The notes beneath the pieces were generated by a model. The model searched no databases. It worked only from the letters and a program-made list of their open reading frames with translations, and was not told where the DNA came from. This document shows positions 54,092-64,000 of a stretch of DNA of 64,000 nt, piece after piece. The DNA lies in assembly GCA_016800925.1 (NCBI GenBank), contig JABCPU010000358.1, positions 1 to 64,000 on the forward strand, given 5' to 3'. The position numbers and the translations under genes were made by a program. Every line of letters starts with the position of its first letter. Position 1 is the first letter of the stretch. The DNA is from Suillus spraguei. Taxonomy: Eukaryota; Basidiomycota; Agaricomycetes; Boletales; Suillaceae.

Positions 54092-56394
54092 AGCTACAAC
54101 CACACCTCTGAAAATTGATCCAAGCAGTGTCATGGAGCCAGAAAGTGACATCAAAGAACCACCACCTGTTCCTCCTCCGCAAATTGATCCAAGCAGCATC
54201 ACAGAGCCAGAAAGTGATGTTGAAGAACCATTGATCAAGATCCAAGTGAAGAGCACAACCACCACCCCAAAAAAGAAAGGCTTCTTTGACACACTGAGTC
54301 CCCCAGGACCAGACTCTTTATATTGGAAGTATGTCTCCCGAGAAGAGGATGCAAAGTGGAATTATCATTCACATACCGATAAGAGTTTTCATGCAGTACG
54401 TCAAATCAAGCAGGAGCTCAAAGACCTTAGTTAAATTGTATTGTACAGATGAAATAAAAACCCCACAAAACATGTCTTCTCATCTGATGGGATCAACTTC
54501 TATATCTTCTGATGGGATCAGCTTACATACCTTATTCTTCATCCATTATATCCTCCCCAGCACCACTCATTGTCAGCAAGTCCAAACCTGGGCGCTCTAT
54601 GAGATAGAAGAGGATGCCATCAATTCTGAGGAATTGATGGGGAACCATTGCTACTACTGCTTGTATAGTAGATACCTCAATTAGTCGTAGTGAATTGTCA
54701 CCATGATGACGACATGCAAAGACTGTTTGAAAAGACCATTCAAAGAGTTCTGGGTGTAGTCGATCAAATTCTGATATGAGCACGAATGTCTTCTCCTGAT
54801 CATGAATTGTCATATTAAAATAGAAGTAGACCTCAGTGATGCTTGTGTGACCATCAATGAATAACTTTGATTTAGAAATGAATACAGATACTCGATTGAT
54901 CAATCAAAAAACTTACCTTCATGTTCCATGCCATCCTGGGTTGCTTTGACATCCCATTTTCCTTCCAGGCCGATCGCGCAACTTGTCCGTTAGGAAGACA
55001 TAGTCGAGCCCATCTAGTAATGGGAAGAGCAGTGGCAATATGAATATGATTTGTGGCCAAGTACTGAAGGATTGTGTCAGACTCGCAAGGACGGACTGTA
55101 TGGGCTGATCTTTCCCTTCAATGGAGTAAAATATAGCCTTCACCAAGATCCAATGATCCTTTTGGTAGTGGGTTTGTTGATGGTTCAATTGTGGGAATGA
55201 TGGCCTTGATGGCATTGATTTGGCAGTGTCAGATGGCACGTTGAGAAAGGAGCAGATTGGAGGGCCTTTGTTGACTGTCTCAGGGCCGATATGAGTGAGG
55301 GCATGAATCCATGGGTGAATGAAATGAAGCTGATCATTGCAGTGCTGATAATATATTTCTTCAAATTCATCGGCAAAGTCCAGAAGGTGCTGATGGCCAT
55401 CAAGAAGTTCTGATTGGGAGATGTGGTACTGCTGCATTAGGCGTAAACCTCGCGCAAGGTGACAAAAGTTTGTCCAGTAGGGATTGGGGAGGATGCTGAA
55501 GAGTGTAGCAGGCACCATACCATAAAGATACAGAAGCCACTCCCAAGCCTTGTACCCACTGTGGATTTTTTCTGCAGGGTTTCGAGGGGGGCGATCAAAT
55601 GAACACAGCAAATATGGAGTCACATCAGCGATACTCGATCCATGCTTCTTCCAAGTGTCCTTAGTTAGCACAGCCCAGCGCCATGTGGATTTATCATCCA
55701 TTGGGTTGGCTCTAAATGTCCCTCTCCAGAGTGGTATCAAGAGATCTCCAGTGTTGATGGCAGCTACGTGCATAATGTCTGAGCCAAATGAGTGTGGAAC
55801 TGGGAGAATGCGATTGGAATGAAAACCACAGAAGATGCTTGGCTTGGTGATGCCTGTTTCCAGGCATGTGAGTTCATATTCTGCAGTGTTTCTGCAGTTG
55901 ACAATGCGACAGAGATTTGCCTCGTAATCGAATGATCTGGCAGGGGGTAATTGATGGATGAAAATATTGGGGTAATCATGGTTACCGATTGGCTGGCGAA
56001 GTACAGGATAGTAAGTGGGAGCGCCCAGCTTATCTGCAGCCCATTTTTCTGTGATGTCCGATGAGACTGGTGAGAAATGCCATTCCAGGGCCATCTGCAG
56101 TCACAATAAAAAGGAAAGGATTGGAGGTGAACAATCATTTAAGTGCACCATCCCAGATTGGAAGGCCCTCAGCCTGGATTGCACATAAGTGATGGAGTCC
56201 AGGGAATACATATGAACAGTCAAGGTTTTTAGGTTTTTTGGGACCAGGAATTATGCTGCCAGGGAGGATGTGCTTCTTTTGATAGTGTTGGTCCGGGGAG
56301 TGATCAAACAGGACCCAGATATAGATCCAGCAGTCCGACTGCTTGGATTCATACAGCTGGGCCCCATTGATCAAAAACATGAGAACGGGGTCGC

Positions 56395-57140
56395 TGTTAA
56401 GACCGTACTCAAGGGGTGAAAGATCTGAAGGGCTTTGGCCTCAGTTCGTGCACTGTGCCCCTTGTCCAAGTAATGCCCCTTATTTCAGAGAGGAGATATA
56501 TGTCCGAAGATCCGGAAGGAGTTGCATAGCAGATTTGGACGTCCAAAGGTTATCCGGAGCATGGGGATGGAAAGAGGACTAAGGCTAGCTTCGGAACGGA
56601 TTCCTAACTAGAAACTGACAGAGGTAGACTATCCAAAGATAGAGTCGGAGATATAGACTATAGGAATCAATCCCAAGTCTCGGAAGATGACTTTGAGTGG
56701 GAAGTGACTCAAGTCCGAAGGAAGCGGAATGAGCAGAATCTAAGATGATATTTGAACTAAGGTTCTACAGAGATCTACAAGTGGTTTATATATGGTAAGT
56801 ATCTAAGACGGATAATCAACAAGTCTGGGACCGAGGGCTATGTACGAAGTGTAACGGAAGTCTATTAGTTAATGCGCAGCGGATCAGTAAGCACAAATCA
56901 GAAATGAAACACAGGTAACAGATCAGTGACACAGGAAGGAATTATACACAGCCGGAGTACCGGAAACAGGATGAGTGACAAAAGGAGATAGGTGCAGTTA
57001 TACACAAGGGAGATAGAGTGCGAGAAGCGAGCACATTCGGATGAGTGATCTGGACAGGATCTGTGGACTGGACGGAAATAGAATCGATCGGATCTGATCG
57101 GATATGGGTGGATCTGGGATCAGAAGTATGGTATATGACA
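56395..57140 (-). repeat. Solo LTR-A in the TNP2 gene
   Basis: TGTTAAGACCG ... GGTATATGACA, 746 bp, target duplication GTCGC at 56390-56394 and 57141-57145. Confidence 0.95.
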
Positions 57141-57918
57141 GTCGCCTTCTTTAATTTTCCCCAATTGGCAGGCATCTAGATACTGCTTCCCATGAAGAAC
57201 ATCTTCATAGATGTCGGGAATCCCATCTGTCATGCCTAACACCTCAAGAATTTCCTGGGTGCACTGCTCATGCCATCGCATCCTCTCTGCTTGGTCTGGA
57301 TGATGCCATAGGGCCTGGAGCTGTGGACCGACTGGAAAAGTGTCAAATGTTCATCGAGGTATCTTCTTCTGAGGCGTGCTTTTCTTTTGATCCAATCGAT
57401 CTTCTCTGCATCTAGAACAATGATTGAGGTCGGCATATGGACCAGTAAATGCGAGGCATGTGTTGATGCACATGTCATTTACGATTGGCACAACACCACT
57501 GAGTTCAGCAATGGCTTGCTTAACACGGTAGTAGCTGTATATGTTGACATCAGGGTGCCATTCCATAGTGGCTTCACGAATGGTATTATATGCTTTGATT
57601 GTCATATCAGCGAAGTAATATTTTAAGGATAGTATGAGGTCAGGATCAGTGGTATCAGGAAGTGCATGGGGAAATTTTCAAAGTCTATCTAATGCATCTG
57701 GGGATAATCAGGAGTGTATGTCATCAAGGGATGCTTGTCATAAGGCATTAATGAAAGTCATTGCATCTTGTGCATCTCCGAGGCATGCCATGCAGTGCAA
57801 TTCCTCTAAGTCTTCATCTGTCCAACCCATCATTTGTGCCAGAGCAATATCTGCTTGTTTCTGATCATGATCAGGGGGAAGGTCTAGATCTATTCCATTT
57901 TGATTCTCTTCCTCGTGG

Positions 57919-58353
57919 TGTTACAATTGTATGTCCCTATATACTTTTCTCTTGTCTATTACCTTGTATATCACGTGACATACTTCTTGACTCATACGCT
58001 CAATGTTTCTGTACTATAGTTGCCTTCCTTCTTAGGATATGCACTTATGTTCCCACACCTCTCTTGGTCCGTGCGCACATATCAGCTTATTTAAGCACGT
58101 TGTATTACGCTTGTAGACTTCACTTTAATCTTACTAGGTTTTACCTGGATTTCCATTCACTAAGGCCTCCAAACTTAGTCGTCTGAATCGTCTCTAAGTC
58201 TAAGCACTTCTTAGCCTTAGTCTCTATTCTTGATACCTTTCGAGACGCGTCTCTTAAGGCCGAGTCTTGTTCCTTTGAACATTAGACGCACTTCCCAGTA
58301 AACCGTTAAGTGCCTTTGCACTGTTGCTGGTGACGCCACCCTAGTTCGTAACA
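57919..58353 (+). repeat. Solo LTR-B in the TNP2 gene
   Basis: TGTTACAATTG ... TAGTTCGTAACA, 435 bp, shorter than other LTR-B copies because of internal deletions. Flanks are cgtgg and catgg, a 4-of-5 match to a target duplication; the mismatch is a C/T-type change at a CpG. Confidence 0.9.
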
Positions 58354-58969
58354 CATGGCCAACTTCCTCCAAACCACCTGGCCCAGGAAGTGCTTCTGTA
58401 CCAGTCCCTGTGATATCACTATTGGGTGTCAGAATCTGCAATGTCTGCAGCTTCATATGTAGCATCTAGATCTATTGGAAATCATTATAAGCTTTTAGTA
58501 CCATGATCTTTGTACTAACATCAATCTTACCATATTCTGGGCCATATTTAGTAGCCTGGGGCATATCATGTCCTGCAATGTGCTCGACTGGAGCCTCATT
58601 GTTAGTATTGTTGTTATCTAGATCTATTTTATATGATCTTTGAATTGAATCACTATTGAAATTCAATGTACCTTCTGTGCAATCAATGACTGGATCAGAT
58701 ACCTTATCATTGATTGCAAACATATTGGTATCATGTATGTCACGAGTGTCCATTGGTAGTTGGACATGGCCTCTCTTCCGAGCTTGGTCCTCGTTGTTAG
58801 GTACATCCAGAAGTTGTTTTTATAAGGACTAGACACAGTTAGAGACTACATAAGGTCATAAGTGTCTTGGTAGGATAAGAAACAGATAACAGAACTCACC
58901 CTCAGTCGTAGTGGAACAGACTGAGGGAGAGAAATAGATGGGGCAGACATCATATAGGTAGTTTGAATG

Positions 58970-59694
58970 TGTCATATACCATATTTCTGATCCCAGATCC
59001 GATCAATTCTATTTCCGTCCAGTCCACAGATCCTGTCCAGATCACTCATCTGAATGTGCTCGCTTCTCGCACTCTATCTCCCTTGTGTATAACTGCGTCT
59101 ATCTCCTTTTGTCACTCATCCTGTTTCCGGTACTCCGGCTGTGTATAATTCCTTCCTGTGTCACTGATCTGTTACCTGTGTTTCATTTCTGATTCGTGCT
59201 TACTGATCCGCTGTGCATTGACAAATAGACTTCCGTTATACTTCATACATAGCCCTCGGTCCCGGACTTATTGATTATCCATCTTAGATACTTACCGTAT
59301 ATAAACCACTTGTAGATCTCCGTGGAACCTTAGTTCGAATATCATCTTAGATTCTGCTCATTCCGCTTCCTCCGGACTTGAGTCACTTTCCACTCAAAGT
59401 CATCTTCCGAGACTTAGGATTGATTCCCATAGTCTATATCTCCGACTCTATCTTCGATAGTCTACCTCTGTCAGTTTCTAGTTAGGAATTTGTTCCAAAG
59501 CTAGCCTTAATCCTCTTTCCATCCCTATGCTCCAGATAACCTTCGGACGTCCGGATCCACCATGCAACTCCTTCCGGATCTTCGGACATATATCTCCTCT
59601 CTGAAATAAGGGGCATTACTCAGACAAGGGGCACAGTGCACGAACTGAGGCCAAAGCCCTTCAGATCTTTCACCCCTTGAGTATGGTCTTAACA
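58970..59694 (+). repeat. 5' LTR of the second Gypsy-A copy
   Basis: TGTCATATACC ... GGTCTTAACA, 725 bp, followed by the PBS gtatattcaaact, which differs by one base from the other copy (ATATTCAAACT against ATATTCGAACT). Confidence 0.92.
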
Positions 59695-59745
59695 GTATAT
59701 TCAAACTCAAACCTTTCCGAGTAACTTTCTAAACCATTCCATATC

Positions 59746-61026
59746 ATGCCTCCCCATAAAACTCAGAACACTCTCCGAGGAGCCGGACTTGGTCTGATCC
59801 AATGAGATCCCACACCCATTGTCCAAACATTCACCAGTTTCTCTCAACGCCATGCAAGCATGAGCAACATAGGTCAAAGTATTTCTGCCCATCAAGCCAG
59901 ACCGGATCCGGTAACACCAACTCGGAACCCAGATGACCCAGACTCCAATTCACGCCCGACCATTCGCTTTGATGATGAGCTGCGTGATAACCCACCGGAT
60001 GATGAAGGTGATGATCCGACAATGAGGACCGGATGATGAAGAAGATAGAATCCATCTGAGCCCTCAGGACCGGGTCCTAGCCCAACTATCCGTAGCCATT
60101 AATCACCTCGCTCGCAGTAGCCGTCGTACCCCCACCTCGGATGATAGCAAAGTCAAAATCCATGAGCCGGATACCTTGATGGATCCAAACCTCGCAAGCT
60201 CCGGGCATTCTTCGTCCAATGTGAGCTCAACTTCCAGAGCAAACCTGACGCTTTCCGTTCCAGACGCGCTAAAGTCAATTTCGCCCAATCCTACCTTAAG
60301 GGTATGGCTCTCAAGTGGTTTGAACCGGATCTCCTTTCGGATGGATATAGCAACCGTCTGGACTGGATGGATGACTACTCTGAGTTCATGCTCGAGCTCC
60401 AAACCAACTTTGGACCTCATGATCCCTCTGGAGATGCAGAAATGCAGTTAGAACAACTCCACATGCATGACGGACAGTGCATCAACAAGTACATTGTAGA
60501 ATTCCAGCGACTTGCCTCCCAAGTATGCGAATGGGGAGACGGAGCCCTATGACGCCAATTCTACAATGGACTTCTGGCCCAATCAAAGATGAGATTAGTC
60601 GCATGGGTAAACCCACTACCCTTTCGGAGTTCAAGACTCTCACCCAGACCATCGACGCCCGTTACTGGGAGCAGAGGGGCGAAGTCACCCGAGAGAGTAA
60701 AACCACCTCTTCCAATCCTCCCAGGCAGTCAACATCCGACCAGACGAACTCCAACTCGTCCAGATCCGATATGCCCAAATTCAATAAGCCCACATCCTCC
60801 ACATCCTCCTTTGCCCCGAAGGCTTCGGATCTTCCTAGCATGTTGGTGCAGACGGAAAGCTAACCACCCAGGAGTTCAGAGGTGTATTGACAAAAGGCTC
60901 TGTATGTTCTGCGTGGACCTGGTCACACTGCCCGGGAATGCACCAAATCCACTTCGTGTGCTGCCAAAGGCCATGCTACCATGCTCACTCCGGAAACGGA
61001 ACGGAAGCCTCGGATGAGGCAAAAAA
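59746..61026 (+). pseudogene. Gypsy-A copy 2 Gag, decayed
   Basis: Homologous to 51980-53272 throughout: MPPHKTQNTLRGAGLGLIQ start, FDDELRDNPPDD, KWFEPDLLSDGYSN at 60310, YSEFMLELQTNFGPHDPSGD at 60370, the DEISRMGKPTTLSEFKTL block at 60585-60650, and a zinc knuckle partly deleted near 60895-60945. Stops or frameshifts near 59805, 60035, 60185, 60550 and 60860. The slippery GCA AAA AAT TAG end is preserved. Confidence 0.88.
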
Positions 61027-63786
61027 TTAGTCTGCAACCCTCCTGACTCCGTGCGGGATGAGGGTCGCATTGGCCCAACCCGTGCAACGGAGCTACAGCT
61101 CAATGCTGTAACTCTTCCTGATCCGAACTCTCTGTGTCCATATGTCTCTCTTCTGTCTTTCTCCAATATATCTGACTTTCCGGCCCTCATAGACTGTGGT
61201 TCCTCCCACTGCTTCATAGACACTGATTTCATCCGAAAACATAAAATTCCTACCTATCAGATTCCTCCGCTTCCGCTCCATTTGTTTGATGGTACATGCA
61301 ATAACAATATTGTCGAAGCCATAAACTTATCCGTCGATTCTCCTCCGTGTAATCACTTCCGACACGTTCTACATCACCCCTTTGGATTCCTCATGTTATA
61401 TCATTCTCGGATATAGCTGGCTCACCCGACACAATCTGTTGATTGACTGGGTATTGGGCAGCATCGAGTTCCGAACTACTGTACAGGGAATGCCATTAAC
61501 CCCATCCGCATCATCGCTGCCTCCAGACACAGTCCATGGCAGGAAAATCCAATCCAACACCTCCGTTACCTTCGGGTATTCCATCCAAGGAAGAATTCCT
61601 CCCTCCAATATCTCCGTTGCCTCAGAGCACCCCATCCGTGGCAGAGACTCTCCTCTGACCAAATCGAACCCTCCGCTGGCACTTCAGTCCCTAACATATC
61701 ATTGATAAACGCAGTGGCCTTTTGCCATGCCTGCAAGTTAGAAGGATCTACTCAGTTCAGCATCTACCTCCGTCCCTCCGAAGTAAATCTTTGATCCGCA
61801 TCCATATCATCCGATCCTCCAGACCTCTCCAGAATCCCTTCCGAGTACCACAAATTCGCGGATGTCTTCGACAAAGGCAAAGCCGGACAACTTCCCCCTC
61901 ATCGACCCTATGATCTCAAGATTGAGTTGGAAGAAGGGGCTAGTCCGCCTCTCAGAACCATATATTCTCTTTCTCCGGTCGAGCTTGAAGCCCTCTGGAA
62001 GTTCCTTGATGAAAACATCTTGTCCGGACTCCTCGCTCCTCATCTCTCCCACGGAGCCCCCATCCTATTTGTCAAAAAGAAGGATGGATCCCTCCGCCTT
62101 TGTGTGGATTTCCTGGTCTCAACCACATCACCAAAAAGACCGATATCCGTTACCCCTCATTGCCGACCTCCTAGACTCCCCGAGCCACGCTAAAGTTTAT
62201 ACCAAAATTGATCTCCGATCGCATATACCTCGTCTGGATAACAGAAGGAGACGAATGGAAGACTTCCTTCCATACGCGCTATGGCTCCTATGAATGGTTG
62301 GTGATGCCGGAAGGCCTCACGAATGCTCGGCGGCTTTCCAACGCTTTGTCAATAGCGTGTTTGCCGATATGCTGGAGTATGTGTTGTAGTATATCTGGAT
62401 GACATCCTCATCTATTCCAAGACCTTGCAAGTCATAAGGAACATGTCTGAGAAGTTTTACGATGTCTCCGTAAACACCGACTATATGCCAAACCCGAGAA
62501 ATGTGAATTCCATTCATCCTCCATCGAATATCTTGGTTACCTCCTATCTCTGGATGGCTTGACAATGTCGTCCAAGAAAATCCAGTCTATCATAGACTGG
62601 CCGGAACCTCAGAAAGTCAAGGACATCCAATCCTTCCTCGGATTTGCTAATTTCTATTGTCGTTTCATCTTCAATTACTCGGATATTGTGGTCCCCCTTA
62701 CTCGACTCACTCGCAAGGGCGTCACTTGGAACTTTTCTGAGGACTGCCGGAAATCATTTGACGCACTCAAGAAAGCCTTTACTTCCGCTCCAGTGCTAAG
62801 CATTGGATTCCGGATGTTCCTATAGTTGTGGAAACTGATGCCTCGGATTATGCTATCGCTGGAATATTGTCCATTGTATGCCCAGACTCGGAACTTCGTC
62901 CGGTAGCATTTTACTCCGGACACTGTCCGGTGCAGAACTCAACTATGATGTCCATGATAAGGAACTACTAGCCATCTATGCTGCATTCCGAACCTGGCAG
63001 CATTACCTAGAAGGCTCGTCCGAGCCTATAGATGTTGTCATGGACCACAAGAACCTTGAGTACTTCTCCACCACCAAACTCCTATCCGTCTCAGGCCCAC
63101 TGGTCTGAGTTCCTCCATCAGTTCAACCTCGTTATCCATTACCGTCCTGGAAAACTCGGAGTCAAGCCAGATTCCCTCACTAGACGATGGGAGTCTACCC
63201 TAAAGAGGGGATAAGGACTATGCTCAGATTAACCCTCACAACCTCCGTCCATATTCACTTCGGAACAATTAGCTTCGTCCCTACGAGCTTCCATTTTAGC
63301 AACTCCGGTCCTTAGAGCAGCTGTTCTTATGGACACCGAACACCTCTGGAAAGACATTCTGATAGCACTCCCTAATGACCCCATCGCACAAATGCACTTT
63401 TCCGGTCCCTTCAGATCCGAGATGGACAATAGATGATGGTGGATTTCTTTGTTGTGACAACTGCATCTACGTTCCGGATACCAATGATCTACGACTTCGC
63501 ATCCTCTGGAATTGCCATGACCACCCCCTATCCGACATTTTGGACAAAATCGTACTCTCGAGCTCATCCGAGCAACTACACCTGGCCCGGAGTACGAGCC
63601 TATGTCAAAGAGTATGTCAGATCCTGCACATCCTGCACCTGAGCCAAAGTTCTGAGACATAAGCCCTATGGATTACTCAAGCAACTCCCCATCCTGGAAA
63701 AACCATGGAACTCCATCTCTATGGATTTCATCGAGCAACTTCTGGACTCATCCAGCTATACAGCTATCCTCGTCATCATAGATCAT
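61020..63786 (+). pseudogene. Gypsy-A copy 2 pol, decayed and 3'-truncated
   Basis: Follows the other copy from LIDCGSSHCFIDTDF near 61185 through RT (LVKKKDGSLRLCVDF-like frame near 62060, the YLDDI region lost in frameshifts near 62390), the EKIQSIIDWPEP-like block near 62575, RNase H ETDASDYA near 62833, [14 protein letters not shown] near 63043 and integrase to VIIDH at 63786. Many 1-2-nt indels. The rest of the integrase, the chromo-like segment, any antisense gene and the 3' LTR are not in the window. Confidence 0.88.
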
Positions 63787-64000
63787 TGTAACGAGCATAT
63801 TGGTGCTGGGCTTAAAACCCTATATTTTGACACTCGTATGACATCTACAGGAGTTACCACTTGTCCATGGCCGTCTTACCCCATTTAGCAGTACCGGCGG
63901 CATCCCACGCTTACCGCACACCGTACCGACTGCCGCACCTCGTTCCATGAACCGATGTCCTTCCATGTCCTTGCTGCGTCCGCATAGCTCCATTTGGTGC
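63787..64000 (+). other. Unidentified sequence truncating Gypsy-A copy 2, possibly an LTR
   Basis: The pol match stops at 63786 and the next bases are TGTAACGAGCATATTGG, an LTR-like TG start. GC-rich pyrimidine-heavy sequence without an open frame runs to the edge. The left flank is atcat; the right end is outside the window, so a target duplication cannot be tested. Confidence 0.35.

Larger units (their letters stand above)
45803..54434 (+). pseudogene. Gene of unknown function split by Gypsy-A
   Basis: Exon 1 from ATG 45803 (MPLPPAVQNFLDMSLDPDFDDLDDL) is acidic; an intron with GTGAGA...TCTAG ends at 45951; exon 2 reads INDSNDTRSSTPIMTLSDDLL and meets TGA near 46072. A GTAAGT donor lies at about 46100. 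Gypsy-A (target AGCTA) occupies 46155-54091. The 3' part resumes at 54092: VATTTPLKIDPSSVMEPESD, with the motif P-x-Q-I-D-P-S-S-x-x-E-P-E-S-D repeated, then FFDTLSPPGPDSLYWKYVSREEDAKWNYHSH and ends QELKDLS. No domain recognised. Divergently paired with the gene ending its 5' side at 45740. Confidence 0.55.
54532..58770 (-). pseudogene. TNP2-type (EnSpm/CACTA) transposase gene, split by two solo LTRs
   Basis: Minus strand, N to C: an acidic N-terminal block near 58750-58475; QMMGWTDEDLEEL near 57840; DMTIKAYNTIREATMEWHPDVNIYSY near 57605; a zinc-like C-I-N-T-C ... C-S-R-C near 57470-57415; TFDTFPVGPQLQALW near 57355 after a TGA; YEDVLHGKQYL near 57190; LTR-A; then NGAQLYESKQSDCWIYIWVLFDHSPDQHY near 56370, ILPGSIIPGPKKPK, FPGLHHL; intron near 56135-56095; a long open exon 56094-54919 with FCGFHSNRILPVPHSFGSDIMH, FDRPPRNPAEKIHSGYKAWEWLLYLYG, then frameshift; GQVARSAWKE near 54985; final exon with FACRHHGDNSLRL, ending 54532. 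The DGAQLY Asp, presumably catalytic, is Asn here. Confidence 0.83.

Noticed and set aside
46034..59710. Recurrent 60-95 residue frames with GLWPQFVHCAP-like sequence in several places
   Set aside because: They are readings of LTR-A itself (the gaactgaggccaaagcc block) and recur only because the LTR recurs; they vary in frame between copies.

Overview
The window is a transposon-saturated stretch of a filamentous basidiomycete genome, most likely an Agaricomycete. The evidence is intron-rich coding remnants with introns of about 46-56 nt, a fungal-type FunK1 kinase, KDZ transposases with a CxC2-like cysteine cluster, TNP2-type transposases, chromodomain Ty3/gypsy elements and a PIF/Harbinger element. 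I see no rRNA or tRNA gene, no CRISPR array and no convincing intact single-copy housekeeping gene. Family names used here are my own: LTR-A/Gypsy-A, LTR-B/Gypsy-B, LTR-C/Gypsy-C and LTR-D.

Layout. 0-7.4 kb: a 5'-truncated Copia pol with its putative 3' LTR, a decayed multi-exon gene carrying a solo LTR-D, and LTR-B sequence interrupted by a solo LTR-A and by an unclassified 1.18-kb element with 37-bp inverted repeats. 7.4-8.1 kb: an LTR-D fragment, a CCATATC-type low-complexity patch and a short poly(A)-tailed retroposed RNA. 8.4-14.5 kb: decayed multi-exon genes of unknown function and a small spliced cysteine-containing gene. 14.6-27.7 kb: a KDZ transposon split by a complete Gypsy-B (16034-25304, target duplication TACTA), itself holding a Tc1-like element (18654-20232). 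28.3-31.5 kb: a FunK1 kinase gene split by a solo LTR-A. 31967-42572: a PIF/Harbinger element (TIRs about 85 bp, target TAA) with convergent transposase and Myb/SANT-like genes, invaded by two LTR-A copies, a second Tc1 copy and Gypsy-C. 42.9-54.4 kb: a divergent pair of unknown genes, one carrying a solo LTR-B and the other split by a complete Gypsy-A (46155-54091, target AGCTA). 54.5-58.8 kb: a TNP2 transposase gene split by solo LTR-A and solo LTR-B. 58970-63786: a second, decayed Gypsy-A copy; an unidentified sequence starting TGTAACG reaches the right edge.

The target duplications allow the nesting order to be read, for example KDZ < Gypsy-B < Tc1, and PIF < LTR-A < Tc1. The most interesting features lie inside the retrotransposons. 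Two gypsy families carry an 11-nt primer-binding site complementary to their own LTR 34 nt downstream of a TATA box, as in Tf1 self-priming. Three families place pol in the -1 frame at a slippery gag stop. Gypsy-A carries, antisense to pol, a spliced gene with a Zn2Cys6-like cysteine pattern. Gypsy-B carries two extra sense ORFs after its chromodomain, one with a zinc knuckle. Most nonsense lesions I mapped are TGA, several of them at positions where arginine is expected, which points to CpG-type C-to-T decay.
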